DNA from: an uncultured Lachnospiraceae bacterium
GTDB taxonomy: Bacteria > Bacillota > Clostridia > Lachnospirales > Lachnospiraceae
Assembly (NCBI GenBank): GCA_937950565.1
Contig: CALFCS010000172.1
Span: 1-54,013 of the forward strand
Length of the DNA: 54,013 nt
Direction of reading: 5' to 3'
Part shown: positions 42,599-51,070 of the stretch, piece by piece
How the letters are laid out: each line of letters begins with the position of its first letter
Numbering within the stretch: the stretch's first letter is position 1
Made by a program: the position numbers and the translations under genes
Notes under the pieces: generated by a model
Database searches by the model: none
Seen by the model: the letters and a program-made list of their open reading frames with translations, nothing else
Told to the model about the DNA's origin: nothing

Positions 42599-42883
42599 AT
42601 GGAAGAAAGAACGGTACAAAAAGGGCATAAGCTTGTTATAAATAACCGGAAAACAAGTATGGTGACGGGGGTGCTTGACGTACTTTCGTTTGATTTGAAT
42701 GAAATATTGCTGGAGACGGAACAGGGGATGCTGATGGTGAAGGGAACTGACCTGCACGTGAACCGGTTAAGCCTTGAAAAAGGAGAAGTGGATCTGGCGG
42801 GAAATATAGACAGTATCGCTTATTCGGAAGTTCATACTGTGACGAAGCAGGGTGAGAATCTGTTTTCCAAATTGTTCAGGTGA
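42599..42883 (+). CDS. yabP: Sporulation protein YabP
   Basis: A 94-residue YabP-family protein (HKLVINNRKTSMVTGVLDV, then LLETEQGMLMVKGTDLHVNRL). YabP is a sporulation protein of unclear biochemical role, conserved with YabQ and needed for spore cortex formation in Bacillus. I prefer the ATG at 42599 over the GTG at 42590, which overlaps the ribosome binding site. The upstream hairpin may limit its translation. Confidence 0.92.
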   Translation: MEERTVQKGHKLVINNRKTSMVTGVLDVLSFDLNEILLETEQGMLMVKGTDLHVNRLSLEKGEVDLAGNIDSIAYSEVHTVTKQGENLFSKLFR

Positions 42884-42886
42884 TGT

Positions 42887-43204
42887 ATGCCGGGAATAGA
42901 GAAGGAATTCATTACATTTGTGGTGGCGGTGATTGCCGGAATGAATGCACGTCTTATCTACCGGTGTCTGGAATGTGTCCGGGAAATTTTCAAGCACAGC
43001 CTTATTGTAACAGGTATCGAGGATGTTTTGTTCTGGCTTGGGATTGCTTTTTATTTCTTTGTGCAGATTTACCAAACCAGTAATGGTAGTATACGTTGGT
43101 ATTTTGTACTAGGTATTGTAGCAGGAGTATTTTTGGCAACTCTATTACTGCGAAAAATGCAAAAAATACAAGAAAAATTTCTACGTAAAAATAAGAAAAA
43201 ATAA
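42887..43204 (+). CDS. yabQ: Spore cortex protein YabQ
   Basis: A 105-residue membrane protein with three hydrophobic segments (about 8-24, 45-63 and 70-88) and a very basic C-terminus. In Bacillus YabQ sits in the outer forespore membrane and is needed for cortex synthesis. It starts three bases after the yabP stop. Order and length match the Bacillus arrangement; Bacillus YabQ is longer. Confidence 0.9.
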   Translation: MPGIEKEFITFVVAVIAGMNARLIYRCLECVREIFKHSLIVTGIEDVLFWLGIAFYFFVQIYQTSNGSIRWYFVLGIVAGVFLATLLLRKMQKIQEKFLRKNKKK

Positions 43205-43278
43205 AAGAAACCTATTGCGCGCCCGAAAGAAAAAGGGTAATATTAAATTACTGTTGGGAGATTATAAGGGTGAGTAGA

Positions 43279-43602
43279 ATGAATAGGAAAAATAGGAGAA
43301 GGCGGTCTGTTCGTCAGAGGCGACGGGCGAGCCAGCACAGAAGAAGTATGCTTGCTGTCAGTGCAGTGATTATCCTGTTGGCGGCGGTTGTATCTGTGAA
43401 TGGAATTACGCTTCGTGCAAAAGATAAAGCGTACCGCGAGCAGATAGAAGAGCTTGAACAGCGGATTGAAGAGGAAGAGCAGAGAACCGCTGAGATTGAT
43501 GATCTGGAAAAATATATCAATACGGATGAGTATGTAGAAGAGCTGGCAAAAGAAAAACTGGGTCTGGTGAATGAGAATGAGATTATTTTTAAAGCCGAGT
43601 AA
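43279..43602 (+). CDS. divIC: DivIC/FtsB-like septum formation initiator
   Basis: A 107-residue bitopic division protein. A strongly basic N-terminus (RKNRRRRSVRQRRRASQHRR), one membrane helix (about 25-44), an extracytoplasmic coiled coil (KAYREQIEELEQRIEEEEQ) and the family end LAKEKLGLVNENEIIF are all seen. It works with FtsL and DivIB at the septum. The ATG at 43279 has AAGG nine bases upstream; a GTG three codons earlier is too close. A terminator follows. Confidence 0.93.
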   Translation: MNRKNRRRRSVRQRRRASQHRRSMLAVSAVIILLAAVVSVNGITLRAKDKAYREQIEELEQRIEEEEQRTAEIDDLEKYINTDEYVEELAKEKLGLVNENEIIFKAE

Positions 43603-43630
43603 CCAGGCAGTGTGCAAAAATACATGAGAT

Positions 43631-43661
43631 AAAGCTTCGGGCGAGATGTCCGGAGCTTTTT
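43631..43661 (+). terminator. Intrinsic terminator after divIC
   Basis: AAAGCTTCGG (43631-43640) pairs with CCGGAGCTTT (43650-43659), one T-G pair, followed by more T. It separates divIC from the SpoIIE-like gene. Confidence 0.8.
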
Positions 43662-43701
43662 GTGTATGTAAAAGGGAACACGTGTAGAAGGGAGTATTAC
43701 G

Positions 43702-45105
43702 ATGCCGGATGTAAAAGAAAAGGCGGTATTTATGAATCCGTATGTCATACAGATGGACAAGCTGGCAGAGTCGCTGAAGTCCATTTCCAGTACGTTTGTA
43801 GGACTTACGGATTACAGAGTCGCATTTACGAAGGAAGAGAATGAAACAATGTTCCGTAAAGTGACAGAGAAGGTTTGCGAGGGATGTGAAAGGAAAGAGA
43901 GCTGCCTGGGTGAAAAAAGGGTGGATACATACCGCATGATGTATGATATTTTGAGTACTGCGGAAGAATACGGGGCGGAGTTAAACGTGGAGCTGAAGAG
44001 GAATCTTCAGAAACAATGTATGATGGCGCCGCGGTTCTTGAGAGAAACGTTGGAAAACTATGAAAACGCAAAACAAAAGCTGATGTGGACAAATAAGCTG
44101 GTGCAGAACAGAGAAGGATATGCGAGCCAGCTTGATTATTTTGCGAAGACGATCCAGTGTACAACAAGGGAACTGGATGCGGGGATTTTTGAAGATAATC
44201 ATTTGGAGAAGAAAATAAAGAACCATTTAAAAAAATCAGGGATACGGATGCTGTCTTCTGTGTTTTATATTACACCTCAGGGGCGCTATGAGATTCATCT
44301 TACCATAAAGGCGTCCAAAGGCCATGTGATACCAGTGAAGGAACTGGCGGCAGAGGTGGGGGATATTGTAGGAAGGGTGATGATACCGCAGCAGGGGGAA
44401 CGCCCGGTAATTGGGGATGAATACTGTACGGTGGCCTGCGTGGAGGGAGCCAGATACCATACGCTGCAGGGTGTTGCAAAGATTGGAAAGGATTGTGATA
44501 CGATATCCGGAGATACCTTTCTTATGACTAATCTGCCGGGCGGGAAGAAGGGGGCCGCGCTTTCTGACGGCATGGGCTCCGGAGAAGAGGCTTTTCGGGA
44601 CAGCGCTATGGTGGTAGAGCTTCTGGAGGAGCTTCTGAATGCCGGGTTCCCGGTGAAAACAGCAGTCCAGATTATGAATACCGCGTTGGTGATCGGACGA
44701 GAAGACGTCCGTTTTTCGACGATTGACGTCAGTTTGTTTGATTTATACGATGGGACATGCGAGTTTGTAAAGGCAGGCGCTGCGGCAACTTATATCAAGC
44801 GGGGGAAAAAGGTAGAGAAAATCCATTCGGTGGCGCTCCCGATTGGCGTCATCCAGGACCTGGAGATTGAGACCGTGACGAAACAACTGGAATCCGGGGA
44901 TTTTGTAATCATGCTGACGGACGGGGTGACAGATGCAGTTCCGGCAGACGGACAGGAGGAATTCATGAGCAAATTGATAGAGGATACAGAGCTGCAGAAT
45001 CCGGGGGAGCTGGCACATTACATTCTCGGAAAGGTATTGGAGCGCTCTGGTGAACTGCCGCTTGATGATATGACAGTGCTGGTAATCGGGATATGGAAAT
45101 TATAG
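43702..45105 (+). CDS. spoIIE: SpoIIE-like PP2C serine phosphatase lacking the membrane domain
   Basis: SpoIIE dephosphorylates the anti-sigma factor antagonist SpoIIAA to activate sigma-F in the forespore. Here only 467 residues are present, against about 800-830 in Bacillus: the ten-helix membrane domain is absent. The central region is kept, including CEGCERKESC, and so is the PP2C domain with ALSDGMGSG (Asp289), AGAAATYIKRG, MLTDGVTDAV (Asp407) and LDDMTVLV. Gene order (divIC before, tilS-hpt-ftsH after) identifies the locus as spoIIE. GAAGGGAG precedes the ATG, and divIC with its terminator occupies the space upstream, so this is not a local frameshift. The phosphatase probably works from the cytosol. 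Confidence 0.85.
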   Translation: MPDVKEKAVFMNPYVIQMDKLAESLKSISSTFVGLTDYRVAFTKEENETMFRKVTEKVCEGCERKESCLGEKRVDTYRMMYDILSTAEEYGAELNVELKRNLQKQCMMAPRFLRETLENYENAKQKLMWTNKLVQNREGYASQLDYFAKTIQCTTRELDAGIFEDNHLEKKIKNHLKKSGIRMLSSVFYITPQGRYEIHLTIKASKGHVIPVKELAAEVGDIVGRVMIPQQGERPVIGDEYCTVACVEGARYHTLQGVAKIGKDCDTISGDTFLMTNLPGGKKGAALSDGMGSGEEAFRDSAMVVELLEELLNAGFPVKTAVQIMNTALVIGREDVRFSTIDVSLFDLYDGTCEFVKAGAAATYIKRGKKVEKIHSVALPIGVIQDLEIETVTKQLESGDFVIMLTDGVTDAVPADGQEEFMSKLIEDTELQNPGELAHYILGKVLERSGELPLDDMTVLVIGIWKL

Positions 45106-45120
45106 AAAATATGGGAAGAC

Positions 45121-45149
45121 TTGCTTTTTGAAAGGATTTTATATATATT
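45121..45149 (+). promoter_or_regulatory. Promoter of tilS-hpt-ftsH
   Basis: TTGCTT (45121-45126), 17 bases, TATATT (45144-45149), 47 bases before the tilS ATG. Confidence 0.55.
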
Positions 45150-45196
45150 TAATGGAAAGAGATTGTAGAAATATACAGAAGTAAAGGATTGGATAA

Positions 45197-46558
45197 ATGT
45201 ATCAGAAAGTAAAAGCGTATGTTAAAAAATGTCATATGCTTACAGGTGATGACAACGTGATTGCGGGCATATCAGGAGGCGCAGATTCCATATGCCTTCT
45301 TTTCGTGCTTCTCAGGCTGCAAAAGGAGATTCCATTTACGCTTACTGCAGTTCATGTGCACCATGGTCTTCGTGGTGAAAGTGCAGACCATGACGAAGCG
45401 TATGTAAAAGAGGTGTGCAGCCGGGAGCATGTGGAGCTTGTTACCTTTCATGAGGATGTAGAGCGGCTTGCAAGGGAGCAGGGGCTTACGTTAGAAGAAG
45501 CCGGGCGTCAGGTGAGAAGAACAGCGTTTGAACAGGTGCTTAAGGAAAAGGGCGGGAACAAAATTGCGCTTGCGCATCATTTAAATGATAATGCGGAAAC
45601 ACTTTTGTGGAATTTATGCAGGGGGACAGGACTAAAAGGTCTGGGAGGGATAGCCCCTGTATCAGGAGTGTGGATTCGTCCGTTTTTGTGTGTGAAACGC
45701 ATAGAAATTGAATCATATTTGAAAAAATGGGGAATATCCTATTGTACAGATGAGACAAATCTGGAAAATGTTTATACGAGAAACAAGATTCGTAATCAGG
45801 TAATCCCTTATCTGGAAGCGAATCTGAATGAACAGGCGGCAGCTCATATCGCAGAAACGGCGGAACAGATGCGGGTGCTTGGCGAATATATAGAGGAAGA
45901 GGCGGCGCGTGCAAAGAACATGTGTACAGAGTGCAGAGAGCCGGGGGAGACTGTGCTTGTGGAAGAAAAATACCGGCAGATTGCCGCAGCGCTCCAGCCG
46001 TACGTGCTGCATCAGATTATCTGTGAAACAGCCGGAAGAAGTAAAGATATTGAAGCGGTTCATGTCAAATCACTGGAAGACCTGTTGGAAAAGCAGGTTG
46101 GAAGGAGAGTGGAGCTCCCTTATGAAGTGACTGCCGTCAGATGCTATGAAGGATTAAGGTTTTACAAAGGACAGGAAAAGGAAGCGGCGCCGGAGGAGGG
46201 AGAATTTGTTTTTCGAATTATGGAACGTGGGGAAAAGAATGAAGTATTTCCAGAAAAGCCCTACACGAAATGGTTTGATTATGATATAATTGAAAATACT
46301 GTAAAAATCAGGCACAGGCAGCCTGGTGATTATATTACGATAGATAAAGCCGGAAATACCCAGAAGCTGAAGCAGTATTTTATAAATGAGAAAATTCCGC
46401 AAAGTGAACGTGATGCGGTATGGCTTGCGGCAGATGGCTCACATATTATGTGGATTGTGGGATACCGGCAGAATCAGATGTATCAGATTACAGAGAGAAC
46501 CAAAAGAATTTTGGAAATACAATTATACAAAGGAGAAAATCATGGCAGAGACAATTAA
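45197..46558 (+). CDS. tilS: tRNA(Ile)-lysidine synthase
   Basis: Converts the wobble cytidine of the tRNA-Ile CAU anticodon to lysidine, which is essential for reading AUA. A 453-residue N-type ATP pyrophosphatase: PP-loop SGGADS (26-31), HVHHGLRGESADHDE, ALAHHLNDNAET and the C-terminal domain with IRHRQPGDYI and KLKQYFINEKIP. GGATTGGATAA precedes the ATG. It overlaps hpt by 17 bases, as in the conserved tilS-hpt-ftsH operon. Confidence 0.95.
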   Translation: MYQKVKAYVKKCHMLTGDDNVIAGISGGADSICLLFVLLRLQKEIPFTLTAVHVHHGLRGESADHDEAYVKEVCSREHVELVTFHEDVERLAREQGLTLEEAGRQVRRTAFEQVLKEKGGNKIALAHHLNDNAETLLWNLCRGTGLKGLGGIAPVSGVWIRPFLCVKRIEIESYLKKWGISYCTDETNLENVYTRNKIRNQVIPYLEANLNEQAAAHIAETAEQMRVLGEYIEEEAARAKNMCTECREPGETVLVEEKYRQIAAALQPYVLHQIICETAGRSKDIEAVHVKSLEDLLEKQVGRRVELPYEVTAVRCYEGLRFYKGQEKEAAPEEGEFVFRIMERGEKNEVFPEKPYTKWFDYDIIENTVKIRHRQPGDYITIDKAGNTQKLKQYFINEKIPQSERDAVWLAADGSHIMWIVGYRQNQMYQITERTKRILEIQLYKGENHGRDN

Positions 46559-47069
46559 AATTATGTTTAGTGAAGAAGAAGTTGCAAAAAGAATTGAAGA
46601 AATGGGAAAACAGATCAGTGAAGACTATGCGGGAAAGCAGGTGCATCTAATCTGTGTGCTGAAGGGCGGAGTATTTTTTATGTGTGAGCTTGCAAAACGT
46701 ATTTCCGTGCCGGTATCACTGGATTTTATGAGTGTGAGCAGTTATGGAGACGGCACGTCCTCCAGCGGCGTTGTGAAGATTGCAAAAGACCTGGATGAAT
46801 CCCTGGAAGGGAAGCATGTCATTGTAGTGGAGGATATTATTGATTCCGGAAGAACGCTTTCCTATCTTCTGGAGATTCTCGCAAAGAGACATCCGGCAAG
46901 CATGAAGCTGTGTACGTTGCTTGATAAGCCTGACAGAAGGGTTAGAAAAGTGGATGTGGATTATACCGGTTTTGAGATACCGGATGAATTTGTTGTGGGA
47001 TATGGACTTGATTATGCACAGAAATATAGAAATCTGCCATACATTGGAATTGTAGAAGGGGTAGAATAG
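46542..47069 (+). CDS. hpt: Hypoxanthine phosphoribosyltransferase
   Basis: A 175-residue purine salvage enzyme making IMP or GMP from hypoxanthine or guanine and PRPP. The PRPP loop VIVVEDIIDSGRTLSYL, the LKGGVFF loop and the C-terminal DEFVVGYGLDYAQKYRNLP are intact. The ATG at 46542 lies inside the end of tilS with AAAGGAG upstream; a longer frame from 46386 is only an overlap with tilS. It uses the PRPP made by Prs encoded earlier in the window. Confidence 0.95.
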   Translation: MAETIKIMFSEEEVAKRIEEMGKQISEDYAGKQVHLICVLKGGVFFMCELAKRISVPVSLDFMSVSSYGDGTSSSGVVKIAKDLDESLEGKHVIVVEDIIDSGRTLSYLLEILAKRHPASMKLCTLLDKPDRRVRKVDVDYTGFEIPDEFVVGYGLDYAQKYRNLPYIGIVEGVE

Positions 47070-47083
47070 AAAGGGGCAGCAGA

Positions 47084-48952
47084 TTGAATACAAAACATAA
47101 CCGAGGATTTGGCGGTGGAACACTGCTGATATTTATCATTGTTTTATTTGCGGTATTTTGGTTTACAAACCTGTTTGAGCAGAGAGAGGATGAGATTACC
47201 TGGCAGGCATTTGAAAAGCTGGTGAAGGCAGAGGCTGTGGAAGAGGTGACGGTAAGCCAGAATAAAGCGGTTCCGACCGGACGGGTGGAAATACGTCTGA
47301 AGGAAAAAGAGAGTATAAGTGGTGAAATCAGATATTTGTACGTCTCTGATGTCAATGAGGTTCAGAAGTATCTGAAGAAAAACGATGTCGCTTATACGAT
47401 GGCTGATGTGCCGGGAGACAACTGGTTTTTGACAGCAGTTATGCCGACACTTCTTGCTGTGGGCTGTGTCCTTTTGCTGTTTTTCCTTATGAACCGGCAG
47501 GGGGGCGGAGCAAACGCTAAAGCAATGAATTTTGGAAAGAGCCGTGCGCGCCTGAGTACGGAGGAAGATAAAAAGATTACATTTTCACGGGTTGCAGGGC
47601 TGAAGGAAGAGAAAGAAGAATTGGAAGAAATTGTGGATTTCCTGAAGACGCCGAAGAAATATATACAGGTGGGCGCCAGAATTCCGAAAGGAGTACTTCT
47701 TGTAGGGCCTCCGGGAACCGGTAAAACATTGCTTGCAAAAGCTGTTGCAGGCGAGGCGGGAGTGCCGTTCTTTACGATTTCCGGTTCTGATTTTGTGGAG
47801 ATGTTTGTCGGTGTAGGAGCTTCCCGTGTGAGGGACTTATTTGAGGATGCCAAGAAAAATGCACCGTGTATTATATTTATTGATGAGATTGATGCTGTGG
47901 CAAGACGCAGAGGTACCGGAATGGGCGGCGGACATGATGAGAGAGAGCAGACCTTGAACCAGCTTCTCGTGGAGATGGATGGATTTGGAGTCAATGAAGG
48001 GATTATTGTCATGGCGGCGACAAACCGTGTAGATATACTTGACCCTGCAATTCTCAGACCGGGACGATTCGACAGAAAGGTTATGGTAGGAAGGCCGGAT
48101 GTCCAGGGAAGGGAAGAAATCCTCAAAGTCCATGCAAAGGGCAAACCGCTCAGCGAGGAGATTGATTTAAAGCAGATTGCACAGACAACAGCGGGATTTA
48201 CCGGGGCAGATCTTGAGAACCTGCTGAATGAAGCCGCAATAATTGCGGCAAAGGAAAACCGGATGTTTTTAAAACAGGAAGACATCAAGAGAGCGTTTGT
48301 AAAGGTCGGTATCGGAGCAGAGAAGAAGAGCCGGGTTATTTCTGATAAAGAGAAGAAGATTACCGCGTTTCATGAGGCTGGTCATGCGATTTTATTCCAT
48401 GTGCTTCCGGATGTGGGACCGGTATACAGTGTGTCAATTATTCCAACCGGAGGCGCGGGAGGTTACACGATGCCGCTCCCGGAGAAGGATGAGATGTTTG
48501 ATACAAGAGGAAAAATGCTGCAGGATATTACGGTGTCACTCGGAGGCCGTGTGGCGGAAGAAGCGGTGTTTGATGATATTACAACAGGCGCGTCGCAGGA
48601 TATCAGACAGGCGACCGGTCTGGCAAAATCTATGGTAACAAAATTCGGTATGTCTGAAGCAGTGGGACTGATTAACTATGACAATGATAATGATGAGGTG
48701 TTCATAGGACGGGATCTTGCACATACGCAGAGACAGTATGGGGAAGGCGTTGCTTCTGTTATAGACAAGGAAGTTAAGCGTATTATTGATGAGTGTTATA
48801 AGCGTGCAAAGGAAATCATCCATGAGTATGATGATGTGCTGCACGCATGTGCAGAGCTGCTGCTGGAAAAGGAAAAGATAACGAGAGAAGAATTCGAACA
48901 GTTATTTACAGATAGAAAGGGCAAAGGGAATGAAGGAGCAGGCATTATTTAG
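47084..48952 (+). CDS. ftsH: ATP-dependent zinc metalloprotease FtsH
   Basis: A 622-residue membrane AAA+ protease that degrades damaged membrane proteins and some regulators. Two membrane helices (about 12-28 and 112-135) flank a small extracytoplasmic domain. Walker A is GPPGTGKT (208-215), the second region of homology includes ATNRVDILDPAILRPGRFDRK, and the zinc site is HEAGH (430-434). It starts at TTG with GGGG seven bases upstream. It follows hpt by 14 bases and overlaps the GH13 gene by 23 bases. Confidence 0.96.
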   Translation: MNTKHNRGFGGGTLLIFIIVLFAVFWFTNLFEQREDEITWQAFEKLVKAEAVEEVTVSQNKAVPTGRVEIRLKEKESISGEIRYLYVSDVNEVQKYLKKNDVAYTMADVPGDNWFLTAVMPTLLAVGCVLLLFFLMNRQGGGANAKAMNFGKSRARLSTEEDKKITFSRVAGLKEEKEELEEIVDFLKTPKKYIQVGARIPKGVLLVGPPGTGKTLLAKAVAGEAGVPFFTISGSDFVEMFVGVGASRVRDLFEDAKKNAPCIIFIDEIDAVARRRGTGMGGGHDEREQTLNQLLVEMDGFGVNEGIIVMAATNRVDILDPAILRPGRFDRKVMVGRPDVQGREEILKVHAKGKPLSEEIDLKQIAQTTAGFTGADLENLLNEAAIIAAKENRMFLKQEDIKRAFVKVGIGAEKKSRVISDKEKKITAFHEAGHAILFHVLPDVGPVYSVSIIPTGGAGGYTMPLPEKDEMFDTRGKMLQDITVSLGGRVAEEAVFDDITTGASQDIRQATGLAKSMVTKFGMSEAVGLINYDNDNDEVFIGRDLAHTQRQYGEGVASVIDKEVKRIIDECYKRAKEIIHEYDDVLHACAELLLEKEKITREEFEQLFTDRKGKGNEGAGII

Positions 48953-50972
48953 TGATGGGACAGCAGGGTATGTGATTCCTCCGGAACCGGACCTGAATGA
49001 GAAAGTTACGATTAGATTCCGCACGGCGAAGGATGATGTGTCCGGAGTAAAATTGGTGACCCCGGAAGGCGGACGTGAGATGAAAAAAGCATATACGGAA
49101 GGGGCATTTGATTATTATTCTATCATATGCAGAGTGGGGGAAGAGCCTTTCCGGTATTATTTTGAAATCAACAGTGAAGGGGAAATATATTATTATAACC
49201 GCTGTGGTGTCTCAAGGGAAGTAATAGATGTTTACAGCTTTGTGATCGTTCCCGGATTTTCCGTTCCGGACTGGGCGAAAGGCGCGGTTATGTATCAAAT
49301 CTATACAGACCGTTTTTGTAATGGAGATCTCTCAAATGATGTAGAGACGAATGAGTATTTTTATATCGGCGATTATAGCCGGAAGGTAGCGGACTGGAAC
49401 AAATATCCAGACAGTATGGGTGTCCGGGAGTTTTATGGCGGAGACCTTAAGGGGGTTATGGATAAACTGGATTATCTGCAGGATTTGGGAGTGGAGGTTT
49501 TGTATTTTAATCCGCTTTTCGTATCTCCTTCGAATCATAAATATGATATTCAGGATTATGACTATATAGATCCGCATTATGGCGTGATTGTTGAAGATGG
49601 CGGCGATGTATTAAGAGATGGTGTGACAGAGAATTCTCAGGCAACAAAGTACCAGAAACGGACAGGGGATTTTAAGAACCTGGAGGCGAGCAATCAGTTT
49701 TTTGCCCGGTTTGTGGAAGAACTTCACAGGCGGGGAATGCGGATTATTCTTGACGGTGTGTTTAATCACTGTGGCTCCTTTAATAAATGGATGGACAGGG
49801 AACGGATATATGAAAACCAGGAGGATTATGCTCCGGGTGCATATGTTTCGTATGACAGTCCATATCACAGTTATTTTCGATTTGCAAACGAAGGGCCGGA
49901 AAACTGGCCATATAATAACAATTATGATGGATGGTGGGGACATGATACTTTGCCGAAGCTGAATTATGAGGATTCTGAGAGGCTGGAGGAATATATTCTT
50001 CAGATAGGGCGCAAATGGGTGTCCCCTCCATATAATGTGGACGGATGGCGCCTGGATGTGGCGGCGGATCTTGGCAGAAGCAATGAGTATAACCATAGTT
50101 TCTGGAAGAAATTCCGCAAGGTGGTAAAAGATGCGAATCCGAATGCGGTAATTTTGGCGGAACACTACGGTGACCCGGAGGAGTGGCTTCGGGGAGACGA
50201 GTGGGATACGGTGATGAATTATGACGCGTTTATGGAGCCGGTGACCTGGTTCCTTACCGGAATGGAGAAGCATAGTGACGAGAAACGGGAAGACTTGCTT
50301 GGAAGTGCGGATGCATTTATGGGTGCTATGACACATCATATGGCGGATATGATGACATCCTCTCTGCAGTCTGCTATGAATGAGCTTTCCAATCACGATC
50401 ATTCCAGATTTCTTACAAGGACGAACCATATGGTGGGGCGTACCGGAACACTTGGGCCGGAACAGGCAGAAAAATGTGTAAACGAAGCAGTGATGAGGGA
50501 AGCGGTTGTAATACAGATGACATGGCCGGGGGCGCCGACCGTGTATTATGGAGATGAAGCAGGCGTGTGTGGATTTACGGACCCGGACAGCAGACGTACG
50601 TATCCCTGGGGACATGAAAATCAGGAATTAATACGCTTCCATAAGGAAATGATACGCATACACAAAGAACATTCCGTGTTCCGGAAAGGTTCGCTTCTTA
50701 TGCTTGGCGGCTGGGAAAATGTAATCGCATATGCAAGATTTGATGAAAAAGAGCAGATTGTAGTGATTGTGAATAACAGTGGTGAACTGAGGGAGGTAAC
50801 TGTGCCGGTGTGGCTGGCAGAAGTGCCGGTAAATTGCCGGATGCGCAGATTGATCTATTCTTACGCCAACGGGTATACAAGGAGCTACGAAGAATATATT
50901 GTAAAAGATGGGAATGTAGTTGTGAATATGGGAGCAAATTCAGCGCTTGTCATGAAGACGATAAAGAGATAA
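48930..50972 (+). CDS. Cytosolic GH13 alpha-glucan hydrolase (cyclomaltodextrinase/neopullulanase type)
   Basis: A 680-residue glycoside hydrolase family 13 enzyme. An N-terminal CBM34-like domain (about 1-120) is followed by the (beta/alpha)8 barrel with DRFCNGD, DGVFNHCG, the nucleophile in VDGWRLDVA (Asp376), the acid/base in ILAEHYGDP (Glu411), and the transition-state stabiliser in LSNHDHSRF (Asp490). No signal peptide, so it acts on maltodextrins, cyclodextrins or glycogen fragments inside the cell. AAAGGGCAAAGGG precedes the ATG, which lies inside the end of ftsH. Translational coupling of a sugar hydrolase to FtsH is unusual. Exact specificity is unclear. Confidence 0.92.
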   Translation: MKEQALFSDGTAGYVIPPEPDLNEKVTIRFRTAKDDVSGVKLVTPEGGREMKKAYTEGAFDYYSIICRVGEEPFRYYFEINSEGEIYYYNRCGVSREVIDVYSFVIVPGFSVPDWAKGAVMYQIYTDRFCNGDLSNDVETNEYFYIGDYSRKVADWNKYPDSMGVREFYGGDLKGVMDKLDYLQDLGVEVLYFNPLFVSPSNHKYDIQDYDYIDPHYGVIVEDGGDVLRDGVTENSQATKYQKRTGDFKNLEASNQFFARFVEELHRRGMRIILDGVFNHCGSFNKWMDRERIYENQEDYAPGAYVSYDSPYHSYFRFANEGPENWPYNNNYDGWWGHDTLPKLNYEDSERLEEYILQIGRKWVSPPYNVDGWRLDVAADLGRSNEYNHSFWKKFRKVVKDANPNAVILAEHYGDPEEWLRGDEWDTVMNYDAFMEPVTWFLTGMEKHSDEKREDLLGSADAFMGAMTHHMADMMTSSLQSAMNELSNHDHSRFLTRTNHMVGRTGTLGPEQAEKCVNEAVMREAVVIQMTWPGAPTVYYGDEAGVCGFTDPDSRRTYPWGHENQELIRFHKEMIRIHKEHSVFRKGSLLMLGGWENVIAYARFDEKEQIVVIVNNSGELREVTVPVWLAEVPVNCRMRRLIYSYANGYTRSYEEYIVKDGNVVVNMGANSALVMKTIKR

Positions 50973-50979
50973 TTATTCG

Positions 50980-51008
50980 TTGACACTGGGGGAGAAATTC
51001 ATTAGAAT
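50980..51008 (+). promoter_or_regulatory. Promoter of the phosphoglucomutase gene
   Basis: TTGACA (50980-50985), 17 bases, TAGAAT (51003-51008), 62 bases before the ATG. Confidence 0.7.
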
Positions 51009-51070
51009 TATAGATAGGTATCAGAGAACGGAAATACCTTCTATAATGAAAAAAGGACAGGTGAAAATCA

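Noticed and set aside
47392..48288. 298-residue minus-strand open frame
   Set aside because: Exactly antisense to the FtsH AAA domain; Ser/Pro/Ile-rich shadow translation.
49611..50615. 334-residue minus-strand open frame
   Set aside because: Antisense to the GH13 barrel; His/Arg/Ile-rich shadow with no domain.
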